Shown here piece after piece: positions 36,489 to 47,631 of a DNA stretch of 64,000 nt. A model generated the notes under the pieces. That model worked only from the letters and a program-made list of their open reading frames with translations, had not been told where the DNA came from and did not search any database. Origin of the DNA: Sophora flavescens (lineage: Eukaryota > Streptophyta > Magnoliopsida > Fabales > Fabaceae). Numbering within the stretch: the stretch's first letter is position 1; each line of letters starts with the position of its first letter. The position numbers were made by a program, and so were the translations under genes. The stretch is from the NCBI GenBank assembly GCA_030762895.1, contig CM061063.1, positions 52,035,196 through 52,099,195 of the forward strand, written 5' to 3'.

Positions 36489-39400
36489 TTAATCTACACA
36501 TAACATATTTAGATACTTCCTAATAAAAATAAATATGTCCTTTGCAAGAGGTTTAGTAAAGATATCTGCCCATTGATGGTTAGTATCTATGAATTGTATA
36601 TCAAACACACCTTTTTGCACATAATCCCTAATGAAATGATGTTTGATTTCTATATGCTTAGCTCTAGAATGCAGTATTGGATTCTTAGATAAATTAATTG
36701 CAGCAGTATTGTCATACATGAGTGGAATACTACTTACAAAGACATTGTAGTCTTCCAGTTGATGTTTGATCCAAAGAAATTATGAGCAGTAATTAGCAGT
36801 TGAAATATACTCAGCTTCAGAAGTTGATAAAGCAATGGTACTTTGTCTTTTGCTTGACCATGAGACAAGATTAGCTCCAATGAAGTGACATCCTCCACTG
36901 GTGCTTTTTCTTTCAATTCTATCTCCAGCATAGTCAGCATCACAGAATCCAATTAATATGTAATCTTTATATTTCTTAAAACATAAACCCAGATTAGTAG
37001 TACCTTTCAAATATCTAAATATTCTCTTAACTGCAGACAAGTGAGATTCTCTGGGAACATATTGAAAACGAGCACACAAACATACACTGAACATAATGTC
37101 AGGTCTGGAAGCGGTAAGATATAAAAAAGATCCTTTCATACCTCTATATACCTTTTGGTCTACCTTTTTATCCTTATCATCTTTGTTCAGTATGGACGTG
37201 GGGTGCATAGGGGTATTCATTGGTTTGCAATCATCAATGTTGAACTTCTTCAGGAGTTCCTTTGTATACTTGGTTTGGTGGATGAACACCTCGTCCATAG
37301 TTTGTTTTACTTGAAGTCCAAGAAAGAATTTGAGTTCTCCCATCATGCTCATTTCAAACTCTTTCTGCATTAACTTAGAGAATTATTTGCATAGAGATTC
37401 ATTAGTAGCACCAAATATAATATCATCAACATATATTTGTACAAGTATGAAATTAGACTTAATGGACTTCCTAAATAAGTTTGTGTCAACCTTTTCTCTA
37501 TTGAACCCACTTTCCATAAGAAAGGAACTTAGTCTATCATACCAAGCTTCAGAAACTTGTTTAAGGCCGTACAAAGCTTTCTTAAGCTCATATACATGAT
37601 CAGGATGGATTTCACTCTCAAAACCCGGAGGTTGCATAACATACACTTCTTCATTAATAAAGCCATTTAGAAAGACACTTTTAACATCCATTCGAAAAAG
37701 CATAATACTATGATGTGCATCAAATGAAAGTAGAATTCTAATTGCTTCTAATCTAGCAACATGTGCAAAGGTTTCCGTGTAATCTATACATTCTTCTTGA
37801 GAGAAACCTTGAGCAACAAGTCTTGCCTTGTTTCTCACCACCTTACAGTTTTCATCAAGATTGTTTCTGTAAACCCACTTTGTTCCAATCACTGATTTAT
37901 CTTTAGGCAAGGGAACCAGAATCCAAACATCACTTCTTTCAAACTGATTCAGTTCTTCTTGCATAGCCATAATCCAGTCATCGTCCAGCAGAGCCTCGTG
38001 TACTGTCTTTGGTTCCAACTCAGAGACTAGTGTAGAGTCTTCTTGCTCTTTGAAGGTTGATCTTGTTCTTAGTCTATCATTGGGGTTTCCAATGATTTGA
38101 TCTTGTGGATGATAGTTCCTGAAGTACCAAGATTTTTGAACTGTATCATGTTGAGAAGTTGAGGTTTCTGGTTGTTTAGTGGGGTCGTCTGCTTGATCAT
38201 CAGTCTTTATCTCTGGTGTATATCCTGAGATGTTTAGATCAAGATCTGCAAAAGTTTCATCTAGCTTTGATAATTTCTTATCAGGCTGTTTGTCATCAAA
38301 CTTGACATGAATACTTTCTTCTACTTCTAGAGTTCTAGAATTGTAAACTCTAAAACCTTTTGAAGTTTCAGAATATCCTAACAGGATTCCATTATCTACT
38401 TTTGCATGAAATTTACCAAGTTGATCTTTAGTGTTGAGAATATAACATTTACAACCAAAAGGGTGAAAATAAGATATGTTGGGTTTTCGTCCTTTTCACA
38501 CTTCATAAGGAGTCTTGTTCAGGATAGGTCTAATGTATATTCTGTTCTGAATGTAGCGGGCAGTACTAACAGCTTCAGCCCAGAAGTGTTTAGGGACAGA
38601 GTTGTCATTGAGCATAGTCCTAGCCATATCTTGAAGAGATCTGTTCTTTCTCTCTACCACACCGTTTTGCTGTGGTGTTCTAGGTATTGAGAAGTTGTGA
38701 AGAATACCACTTTCTTCACAGAACTTATGAAATGACTTATTTTCAAACTCTCCCCCATGGTCACTTCTGATTGAAGTGATACACATGCCTTTTTCATTCT
38801 GTAAACGTTTGCAGAATACAGGAAAGACATTGAAGGACGTATCCTTGTGAGTTAGGAACATAACCCATGTCCATCTAGTGTAATAGTCTACTATGACAAG
38901 ACCATATTTCTTACCACTGACAGAAGCAGTCCTTGTTGGACCAAAAAGATCAAGGTGTAGCAACTCTAGTGGGCTATTGGTATTAACAATATTCTTAGAT
39001 TCAAAAGAACCTTTGACTTGTTTTCCCTTTTGACATGCATCATAGAGAGCATCAGATTTGAACTTAAGGTTTGGTAGCCCTCTCACGAGGTTATGCTTGA
39101 TTAGCTTTGAAATTAATTTCAATCTTTCATGACCTAGCCTTTTGTGTCAAATCCATCGCTCATCTTCAATGGACACTAGACATGAGACACTTTGATTTGA
39201 GAGGTCCTCCAATTCAATCTTATAAAGATTGATTTGCCTCTTAGATGTGAATAAAAGTGATCAATCATCTTTCTGGATAGTACACAAGTTCTTATCAAAA
39301 GAAATAGCATATCCACTGTCACATAGTTGACTTATGCTCAGCAAATTATGTTTTAAGCCACTTACTAACAGAACATTATCAATGGAGGAAAAAGGGCATT

Positions 39401-39708
39401 TACCAATTTTACCTATACCAATGATCTTCCCTTTCTGATTTCCTCCAAAAGTAACCCAGCCACCATATTTGGGCTTAAGGTTTTGGAACATACACCTTTC
39501 TCCCGTCATGTGACGTGAGCAGCCACTGTCCAAGTACCAAGACGTCTATTTTCTTCCTGTTGTTAAGCAAATCTGCAACAGGTATTATCTTATCTTTAGG
39601 TACCCAAACGGAATTGGGTCCTTTATGGTTAGTTGTTACTGGACGAGTATGCTTAGCACGTTTATTATGTATGCATCTAGATGAAGTATGCTCATTCTTT
39701 CCACACAC
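36489..39708 (-). pseudogene. Sirevirus pol (protease, integrase, RT, RNase H), broken
   Basis: Read downward: a His/Cys-containing gag end and protease with DSGCSRHMTG (about 39530), integrase core 39122-38496 (LDLFGP, RSDHGGEF, VERKNR give D, D, E), linker 38495-38019, RT 38018-37383 (MDVKSVFLNG and the YVDDIIF box), and connection plus RNase H 37370-36489 (SKRQSTIALSTSEAEY, ADIFTKPL). At least five stops or shifts interrupt the frame. The key catalytic motifs remain, so the decay is moderate. Confidence 0.9.
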
Positions 39709-39825
39709 TTTGCAAAACGCTTTGGACGGGCCAGACTTTGTTTTAGCATTTTTAGCATGACTTTTGGAGCTCTGTGCTGAGTATGTGGTGTTGACTTTTG
39801 TTGAGATGCTTCTTGCTTCTCTTTA

Positions 39826-41283
39826 TCATAACCGATACCAGATTTGTGACCTAGAGTACCTTAAAATGAGACTAAGCTTGTCTGAGCCACCTACAAGCTT
39901 TGACAGGGAGTCTGTTAGATATGTTATTTCTTGCTTCAGTTTTGCAACTTCACAGGAAGCATCAGGATTACACTCCATTTTGTCAGCTAGACTGACATTC
40001 ACTGATTTTAGTATGTTATTTTCATCTTTAAGGTTTTGTTTCTCAGTGCAGACCCTATCATATTCTCTAGACAGTTTAGAAAATTTCTTTTTGAGACTTC
40101 TATACTCTCGTGACAGTATGGACGACTCATGCAACAATTCATCAAAAGCATTTTGAAGAGTGGACGGGTCAGAGTCCATTACCTCAGCATCAGTATATTC
40201 ACTTTCTGATGCAGTATCTGCCACGAGACAAATATTTGCCTCTTCCTCCGCATTATCTTCTTCATCTGATGAAGACAGATCAAGATTCTCCCATGTAGCC
40301 ATTAAGCCTTTCTTATTTTTGAAGAATTTCTTTTTATCCTTTAGCTCAGGACAGTCAGATTTGAAATGACCAGGTTTCTTGCATTCAAAGCACAAGGGTG
40401 GACCTTTTTCCTTGGAGTCCGACTTCTCCAATTGCTTCCTTCTGAAACCACATTTCTTTCTCCACATATATTGAATCTTCCTAGAGATGAAAGACAGTTC
40501 ATCCTTGTCTGATCCTTCATCATTGTCAGAGGATCCAGACTCATCTGATGACTTAGCAGCTTTGAGGACCTTTTATGAGCTTGCTTTCTTCGCCTTTAGG
40601 GCAATATATTTTCTTTTTCTGGAATTTTCTTCTTCATTAAGTTCAAGTTCATGAATCTTGAGAGATCCAAGAAGCTCTTCCATAGAGTGTGTATTCAGGT
40701 TTTTGGCTTCCTGAATAGCAGTAACTTTGGGTTTTCATTGCTTGGATAAGCTCCTCAGAATTTTTCTGACACGATCTCTATTTTCACATGTTTTTCCTAG
40801 AGATCTGAGACTGTTGGTGATAGTCTGAAATCTCCCAAACATTTGATCTACAGATTCATGATCAGCCATCTTAAACAGTTCATACTGGTGAACCAGCATG
40901 CTTACTTTTTATTTCTTCACTTGTGATGAACCCTCATGAGCCAGGGCAAGAGTGTCCCAGATTTCTTTAGCAGAATTACAGCTGTGAACTTTATCATCTT
41001 CAGATCTGGTAATAGCACACATGAAATAGTGCTTAGCTTTCAAATTCAGCTGATGTTGGTTTTTCTGCTCTTGAGTCCATTGGGCTCTAGGAACAGCTGC
41101 TCCAGCTTCATCTCTTGGGTCTGAGTAGCCGGTTTCGATAATCTCCTAAATATCTACATTCTGTGCATCCAAGAAGGCGATCATTCTCTTCTTCAAGTAG
41201 TCATAATCTGTTCCATCAAAGAGAGGAGGTCTGTTGATAGCTTGTCCTTCTGTATCTATGGTTGTTGGATCATACTCCCTCAA
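39826..41283 (-). pseudogene. Sirevirus gag, broken
   Basis: The reading frame follows the PBS closely. It shows the Copia gag core (RPPLFDGTDYDYLKKRM near 41230, MADHESVDQMFGRFQ near 40850), then a zinc knuckle CFECKKPGHFKSDC (near 40370) and a long coiled-coil tail (SREYRSLKKKFSKLSREYD, near 40060) that is typical of Sirevirus gag. Several single stops (for example near 41145 and 40905) break it. Confidence 0.82.
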
Positions 41284-41316
41284 CACTTGTTAGATGCTCA
41301 ACCCTTTCGAGGCTGA

Positions 41317-41328
41317 GCTCTGATACCA
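41317..41328 (-). promoter_or_regulatory. Sirevirus primer-binding site (initiator tRNA-Met)
   Basis: TGGTATCAGAGC, two bases inside the 5' LTR end, is complementary to the 3' end of initiator tRNA-Met, the usual Copia primer. Confidence 0.92.
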
Positions 41329-41330
41329 AC

Positions 41331-42946
41331 TGAAGTTGACACAGGAAAACACAAGAAGGGGGTTGAATTGTGTTTGTTAATAATTTTCGAAAAACAACCT
41401 TTAAAGTTATTTTTTCACACAATAAGATTAAAAAATAGAAGCAAGTACACAGAAATAGATCTTTTAAAAGCTTTTAACAAAAGCAATATCAAAACCCATC
41501 AGTCAGTAAAAACATATAAAACTGAAAGAGTTTAGGGATAGAAGATTCACAGAAAGGATTTTTTCCTGATTCACTCTCTTCCAACCAAGAGCTACATTCA
41601 GTCCCTTCGACTTGAAGGATTTATCCACTTCTTCTCCAAATAGATTACAACCAAGTATTCAACACCTCTCTAGGCTTACAAGTATTTCTTTCTTACCAAG
41701 CCCCTCCAGGCTCTAACTCTAACAGAGAGATTTAAATTATGGTCTTCTTAACTCACTATGTGTGAGGATATAAAAGTTTACGATCAGATGAATATTACAA
41801 CAATATTCAAACTAAAGAATGCAAACTTTTGCTCTTGAAAGAATATTAGAATGAGCGATTATCGATTGGCAAAAGTTGTTCTTCAGAACTTGAGGTTTTC
41901 TATTTATAGTGACCTTCTTCTTTTCTTGTATTTCTTCAACGGTTATTTTGAATAGTCCCGTTTAGAGATAGCATTGAATGCATGATATCCGTTGTGACTG
42001 ATAGCTTGATTGTGGCCTTTGTGAAATGTACTCTTAGTTATCACATTTATACAGAATAGAGGGTCATTGCTTCTGAGCAATTTGTACCTTTAAAACTTTC
42101 TTTCCTCCTTTGTGTACAATCCAGCTTTTTCCAATAGTAAAGAAAAAATTCGTACAAGTCACTTTTCATTTTCTCATTTTACTATTTGCTTTTTGTATTT
42201 CCTCGATGGTACTATGATTTTCTTACAAAGAAACAAAGCATTAACAGGATAAAACAAATGGAAAGAACAAATATTCTATTGAATTAAATATCAATCATTT
42301 GAAATAAATTCAATGTGGGTTAGATTGCATTTATTCATTTTTAGAACATATACATAAGAGATAGAAGCTCGTCTATTCAAAAATCTCCGTCTACTCAGTT
42401 ATTTGTGAGACCAGGTTTGTTCGTTCTTCCATAAGGCTCGTCTGATGACGTGGCATACAGAGCTCGTCTATCAAGTCTTTGAACTTGCTATTCCTTAGTG
42501 AGTTATTATAATCTCTGTCTGGTGACGTGATACTTAGAGCTTGTCTACTTAATTTTTATTTTTCCGTTTATCTAATTCTACCAAGTATTCTCGTCTGCTG
42601 ACATGGCAAGTTAAAACTAGTCTAATTGATTTTAAACATAAAATTCGTCTAGTAAACATTTAGTGCCTCGTCTACTTAAAGAAACCAGTCTACTCAATAA
42701 ATAAATGACTTTACCACACTTTTGAGTAGCCCGTCTACACGGGTGGGCGTGCATTTCTCTTTATGAGTCCAAGCATATACAAATGAAAACTTATTCTAAG
42801 TCTCCATGTCTTATAATTTTAAGTGTTCCTGCATAACTCAATAAACTTGTTAGATATCAACTGACACTTTGCAAAGCAAATTTAATCATTTTGTTAACAT
42901 TAAAACGCAGAGATTATTTAATCCAAAAACCACTTTGGTTCCAACA
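41331..42946 (-). repeat. Sirevirus 5' LTR (intact, 1616 bp)
   Basis: Begins TGTTGGAACC on the - strand and ends CAACTTCA next to the PBS. It holds the uninterrupted version (tgcataactcaat, CATAA at 42832-42836) of the site where LTR-like copy B entered the other LTR. Confidence 0.93.
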
Positions 42947-42952
42947 ATTTTC

Positions 42953-43123
42953 ACTACGCATCATAATCAAAAAACTGTTTAGCACATGCATTAATGCATG
43001 AATTGCCATCACAGATATATAAATGACCTCATAAAATTCTTCTTCTATTTTTGCATCATCCATATCTTCACCTATTTCTTCTTCTTCTATGTCACCATTT
43101 TCATACATGCTCGATTGTGACAT
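42953..43123 (-). pseudogene. PIF/Harbinger transposase, N-terminal part
   Basis: Starts with MSQSSMYENGD, then a Glu/Asp-rich stretch, a hydrophobic helix and MMRSEN. The frame stops at the Sirevirus junction and resumes at 19694, with the GAAAAT duplication shared between the two sides. A Met 11 codons upstream is possible, but its lead-in looks like UTR. Confidence 0.75.
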
Positions 43124-43476
43124 TGTATGTGTATAAAAATATATATGAAACTGCAAACAATAAAAAGAAGCGAATAATGAATGAATTTAAAAATTAATGC
43201 GATGATTTTTCAAAGTTATGGTTAGAAGACTTGTCAAATATCAAAGGCAATTGTCTAGAAATATAAACATTTCACTTAACCAATAAAATCAATAAAATCT
43301 AACCAAAGTATAACCATAATAGTTCAACCAAAATATAACCAAAATACTTCAACAAAGTACAACCAAAATAGCACTCCAAAAAATATAATTCAACAAAACC
43401 CAAGATAAGTGTTTATCAAAATATTAATATCCTAACTTGAAGTTTATCCAAGTCAAGCGTTCTTCAGGTGACATCT

Positions 43477-44482
43477 TCAAAAAAAGTCCTTTGCTTTGGT
43501 ATCAAGCAAATCAACTGCCATGTAACGAGTTTTGTCATCCAAATTTGGGATATCTTTTATAGCATCCCAAATATTACCCGTGCTCTCTCTTTCTCTTTTC
43601 TCTATTTCATTGAGTTCTCTATCTCTTTCTCTTTTCTCCATTAGGTTAGATAGTTTTTCAAAATTGACAGCAATAGTTCCAATGCCAACAGAAAGATTTT
43701 CTAGAACTTTGATTTGATTGTTCGTCCCAATTGAGCTAGAATTTCCTTCATACTCGGATCTACTTCGCTTATGACGGCTTGGTTTTTCAATAGGAACATC
43801 CGAACCTAAAGGGGAATGAGATGGTGGACTATATTGGCGAGGTGATGGAGGTTGATAGGGTGGTTCATAGTGATTTGGTGCTATGAACGCATCATTGTTA
43901 TGATCATATGAAAAGCCTTCCATCCCGAAATCTCTATTTTCTTCCTCAAAAGTTGTTGCATCGGTATCATCAGCGCCTAAGGCAATGGAACCATTCCCAT
44001 TAGCAATTCCACCACCACCAACAATCTTCAAATCTTCATAATCAATTGAACTTTTTTCTCGAAGTTTGTCGTGACTTGGGTGAGACTAGCAAAGAATTTT
44101 TTTTTCATTGTTAATATATTGCAAATAACATAATGTACTAAACTTGTAATCTATTAATTTATTTAAAAAATTATGAATTATGCTCACTTTCAAGTAATCT
44201 TTCCATACTTCATCACTGGCAGTGAACGTCTTTGTAATTGGGTTCCACCCAAAACCAGAGTTGTTACGCATAAGCGTTGACATGTTTTTATATTGATTCT
44301 TAAACCACTTCATTCGATCGGCTCAGGTAATGATTATAAATTTTATGGTGAATAGTTTTTGCATTGAGACGAGGAAGTATCACCCTTTCTACATTTTGCT
44401 TGCTAAGCGACCCATTAGCATAACGTAATCCACTATTTGTGGCATCTACCAAGAGGTGCAACAAGTATCCTCCATGGTCCAA
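43477..44482 (-). pseudogene. PIF/Harbinger Myb/SANT-like ORF, broken
   Basis: Three pieces. 44482-44300 holds the first helices (LLVDATNSGLRYANGSL, VERVILPRLN, NHYLSR). 44313-44086 holds WFKNQYKNMSTLMRNNSGF and ASDEVWKDYLK, the rest of the trihelix/Myb_DNA-bind_3 domain. 44031-43477 encodes the variable tail with Pro-rich (PPYQPPSPRQYSPP), nuclear-signal-like (KPSRHKRSRSE) and coiled-coil (EKRERDRELNEIEKRERE) parts. A small shift separates the first two pieces. In PIF/Harbinger elements this protein binds the ends and brings the transposase into the nucleus. It precedes the transposase on the same strand, as expected for the family. Confidence 0.82.
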
Positions 44483-44788
44483 GATTGATAGTTTTCTTTG
44501 TCCTTTCCTTTATTATTTCCTTGTTGTGAATCCCCCATTTGAATTATTACTATATGTACAAAAGACTTATTAGTTATTTAACAAGAATATCTATCATACC
44601 AATCAACAAAATTACAAATTGGAATGAGTGTACCAGAAGAAAAAAAACAAATTGAATTCTAATATATATATATACATATCGGCGCCTTAAAAAAGGATGA
44701 TAAGTGAATATAAAAAAATCAACAATATCCTTTTTTAAAGCAAAGAAAATTCATATGATTGCGATACCACTAACTTTTTATCGCAATC
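44483..44788. other. Harbinger flank up to the Tat element
   Basis: AT-rich. It includes an imperfect inverted repeat near 44686-44745 (cttaaaaaaggat / atccttttttaaagc) that could fold. No Harbinger terminal repeat could be recognised. Confidence 0.35.
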
Positions 44789-45312
44789 TGTTCCGTCCAA
44801 ATATCTCAAGTGAGAGATACTCGTCTGGAGAAGCTCTTGTGGGAGTGTTTTGGAATAGCTTGAAAGAGTCGGAATTCTTCTCCTACGTATCCAAATGGGA
44901 ATCAAAGTAAACGTAGTTCTAAGTGAGGGGGTTGGACCCCTATTTATAGAGATGTTTTTGGTGTAACAGTTTGAGTTGGACTGTTATTGAGATCCTATTT
45001 GTTAGGATCAGATTGTTATCGTAACTAGATAAAGATAAGGATAAGGCTCTGAGTTATACGGAGGTATATTTGGACCAGCGAGATATTCGGCCCAGTCAGT
45101 TGTGACTGGATTGCACGGGACCGAGGTGCCTTCACCGATGGTTTATTACAGGATAGATCCGAGTATTTATTCTCGACTGATAAGTGTATTAACGAGTCCT
45201 CGACTCTGGAGGAGTTCGAGTCAAGGCCCATTTATAAGAGTAAGCTCGGTTGGTCCAATTTATTAACAAGTCCTCGGCAAGTCCTCGGCCTTATATTTTC
45301 TGGCAAGACACA
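44789..45312 (-). repeat. Tat element 3' LTR (524 bp)
   Basis: On the - strand TGTGTCTTGCC...GGACGGAACA. It follows a purine-rich tract (CGAGCTCGGGGGCT, 45326-45313). The outer end matches the 29-bp 5' LTR remnant at 56612-56640 with one visible difference. Confidence 0.85.
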
Positions 45313-45326
45313 AGCCCCCGAGCTCG
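45313..45326 (-). promoter_or_regulatory. Tat polypurine tract
   Basis: The - strand reads CGAGCTCGGGGGCT directly before the LTR start TGTG. It is short and G-rich, as in related elements. Confidence 0.6.
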
Positions 45327-45608
45327 AAGCTTAAATAAGCGAAAGAGTGACAAGTATCAAACCGAGATTATGCTTCTGCTTCGGACTTTCTTCCTTCCGT
45401 GTTTCAAACCGTCATTTCAATCGACTTTTCCTCCTCGCCGTGAGAAGGTTATCATTTCCCTTCAATCTTCTGCTGCACGTTATGGGTGAGTAACCCTAGA
45501 GTTCCACGCTCATTTAATGAGGGGAAAAATTAAAAGTCGCGCCCCTTTTCCTTTTTTATTTGAAGGAATGTGGACCGTTGATCATATCTCATCATCAACC
45601 GCAGCAGC

Positions 45609-45615
45609 TATAAAT
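45609..45615 (+). promoter_or_regulatory. TATA box of the Tat antisense gene
   Basis: TATAAAT on the + strand, 163 bp before the ATG of the antisense ORF, followed by a CT-rich leader. The antisense gene therefore seems to have a promoter of its own, outside the LTR. Confidence 0.55.
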
Positions 45616-46238
45616 ATCTCCTCTAACTCCACCTTATTCCCCCTTCCCCACTACCTTCCTCCGCTCTTCATCTCTGTCTTTCAAGTTTTTGCAATCGTCT
45701 TCCTGCCTTTCGCTCTCCAGGTACGCCCAGCCTTCTTCCTTCTTTCAAATTTCTAAGTTTATTTCTGGATTCCGGTCATGAGTTCATTCGAGTCCACTGA
45801 GTCGAACACTTCACCTCTGGTGGAGTGCGAGGTTTCCCCCATTGGGGGCTTTCCTTCCACTTCTTCTGTTCCTTCACAGGAACTAAACATCGGTCAGGTG
45901 AGACTGTCCACCTCCGGGTCGTCTTCTTCTGAGTCTGATTCTTCTGGGTCCGACCCTTCTAGGTCTGGTTCTCCCTCTCCCCAAATTTCCAAACCCGCCG
46001 CTCGCAAACAACGCCAATGGGTTCCAAAAGACCATGTTCCCGATATTACCCTTCCTGGGTACACCTGGGTTAAGGGCGACGTTGGGGTTTATTTTTCTGA
46101 CTATCAGTCTTCAGATTCAATTGCTCGTCTTCGGTCCCAGGTTACTATCTCGGCATCCGGAGACGAATCCGGGTTTATTTGTTCTCCATGCTCGGGTACC
46201 GAGTATGTTTTCCTCCGGGCTCATCCTTATGAGCCCCC

Positions 46239-47631
46239 TGATAGTGTGATTTTACATGATGTTTGCTGTACACTTTTGCATGCATTTTTCATCTAGATTA
46301 GGCATTCTTAGTTTGATTTTTATTAGATTTTCCCTTGGAACGGGTGAAGCGGTTTCTGTGTGTTGTTTTGCAGATATTGAAGGAAAACTATGCATATTTG
46401 GCTATTATGAAGCTTGGATGAATTTGGAGCTTGAAAAGAGAAGAAAGTGAGCCAAGCAGAATTCTGAAGATTCGCCCCGCGAAACTGGATTCGCCTCGCA
46501 ACCCTGAAAGCTGACTGTTCCAGAAACTACAAGTCTTTCTGGTTCGCCCCGCGAACCTAGTCTCGCCTCGCGAGTCTGGAAACCAGAAGCCATCACGCCC
46601 AGCCCCTGATGCTCCTCACGGGCATATTGGAGAAGAAATTTATGGCCTCGCGTCGCGAGTAGTGGCTCGCCTCGCGAGAGTTCAGGAATGTGAAACAGCA
46701 GATTTTTAATATTCGCCTCGCGAGAGTACATTCGCCTCGCGAGCCAGCGCAGAACAGATTAGTATAAGTTGCTGTTTTAGAGCAGAATGGAGGGAGTTGG
46801 ACAGTTTTGGAGGCAGACTTGGAGGCTGCGGCCAGAAGAGGGTTTCAAGCCCTGAAGGGGATGTTTTCCTTGCTCTGGGACTGAAAGAAGATTGGAGAAT
46901 CCTCCTATGGAGTTTGCTTCATCCCTTCTCTCTTTCTCTTTGTATTCTCTGTTTATGAGTAGTTAAATCCCTGTTGTTGGGATTAGATGTAGCCAAACTG
47001 ATTGATTATGTATTTATTTTGACTGATTATTCTATGTTCATGTCTTCATATTAGTGATTAATTTTCTGTGCTTAATGCTTGTTGTGGCTAGCACCCCCAT
47101 GACTCGATTTGTGTTTTAGTATGTAATGGAGACGTTCATATTAGAACCGGAATTGAATTTAATCACCTAGTAAGCCTTTCGTCTAGAGATAGAGTTTGGT
47201 TTGCTAGTAATCGTGTAATCCCTAATCCTAATGCAATTTCATTAATCTAGGCCACCTAAGAGATTAGGGTCCATTAGTGGAATTAGGCTCTTGTCATCCG
47301 AGAGATCGGGGCTTGAGTATTTTAGTGGATTGATTTTAATATCTGAAGCATGAATGGGAGGTATCTAGTCCTGATAGTACATGAGATAGAGGTTTGGTGA
47401 AGTCTGGTCCCAACATATCATTTCTGCACTCCAAGTGTTCGATAAAAAGACAAAAAGATTTTATTTCTTTTCTTTTGTTTATTTTGAATTCTCTTGATTT
47501 CTCTGTTTAGTCTAGATAGTTGCTGAGTTTATGAATTGGTAGTTGACATCCAATCCCCGTGGATACGATAAACCGGTCTTACCACCGTATTACTTGCACG
47601 ACTGGGTATACTTGCCCAGATTCGTCTAACA
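46239..47631 (+). mobile_element. Solo LTR (1393 bp), Athila-like, inside the Tat antisense gene
   Basis: Starts TGATAGTGTGATTTTACATG and ends GATTCGTCTAACA, flanked by CCCCC at 46234-46238 and 47632-47636. No PBS, PPT or coding domain is inside. The 3' part (ccccgtggatacgataaacc, attacttgcacgac) looks like known large Ty3/gypsy LTR ends. It contains a CG-rich palindromic repeat cluster. The class is inferred; orientation is taken from the TG...CA ends, polyA-like tail order and family resemblance. It explains the break in the accessory gene exactly. Confidence 0.85.
46456..46750. repeat. CG-rich palindromic repeats (TTCGCCTCGCGAG)
   Basis: At least eight variants of tcgcctcgcgag or tcgccccgcgaa, each containing a CGCGAG/CTCGCG self-complementary core, lie within 300 bp of otherwise AT-rich DNA. 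Confidence 0.8.

Larger units (their letters stand above)
19701..42946 (-). mobile_element. Sirevirus (Ty1/copia, SIRE/Maximus lineage), full but broken, with nested inserts
   Basis: Read on the - strand: 5' LTR 42946-41331 (1616 bp), PBS TGGTATCAGAGC, gag, protease, integrase, RT, RNase H, an env-like third ORF, repeated polypurine tracts, and 3' LTR 32638-19701. LTR ends are TGTTGGAACC...CAACTTCA. The two LTRs are very similar but carry scattered differences. A 6-bp duplication (ATTTTC) flanks the element. All coding regions have stops or shifts. The 3' LTR was interrupted by LTR-like copy B at the sequence CATAA. The corresponding uninterrupted site is in the 5' LTR at 42832-42836. The lineage call rests on domain order (integrase before RT), env-like ORF, iMet PBS and GGGGGAGA tracts. 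Confidence 0.93.

Noticed and set aside
41317..41328. Possible tRNA-Met fragment
   Set aside because: It is only the 12-base primer-binding site; there is no cloverleaf.
46239..47631. Segment as a long intron of the antisense gene
   Set aside because: It has TG...CA ends and a CCCCC duplication, and no splice signals at the borders.
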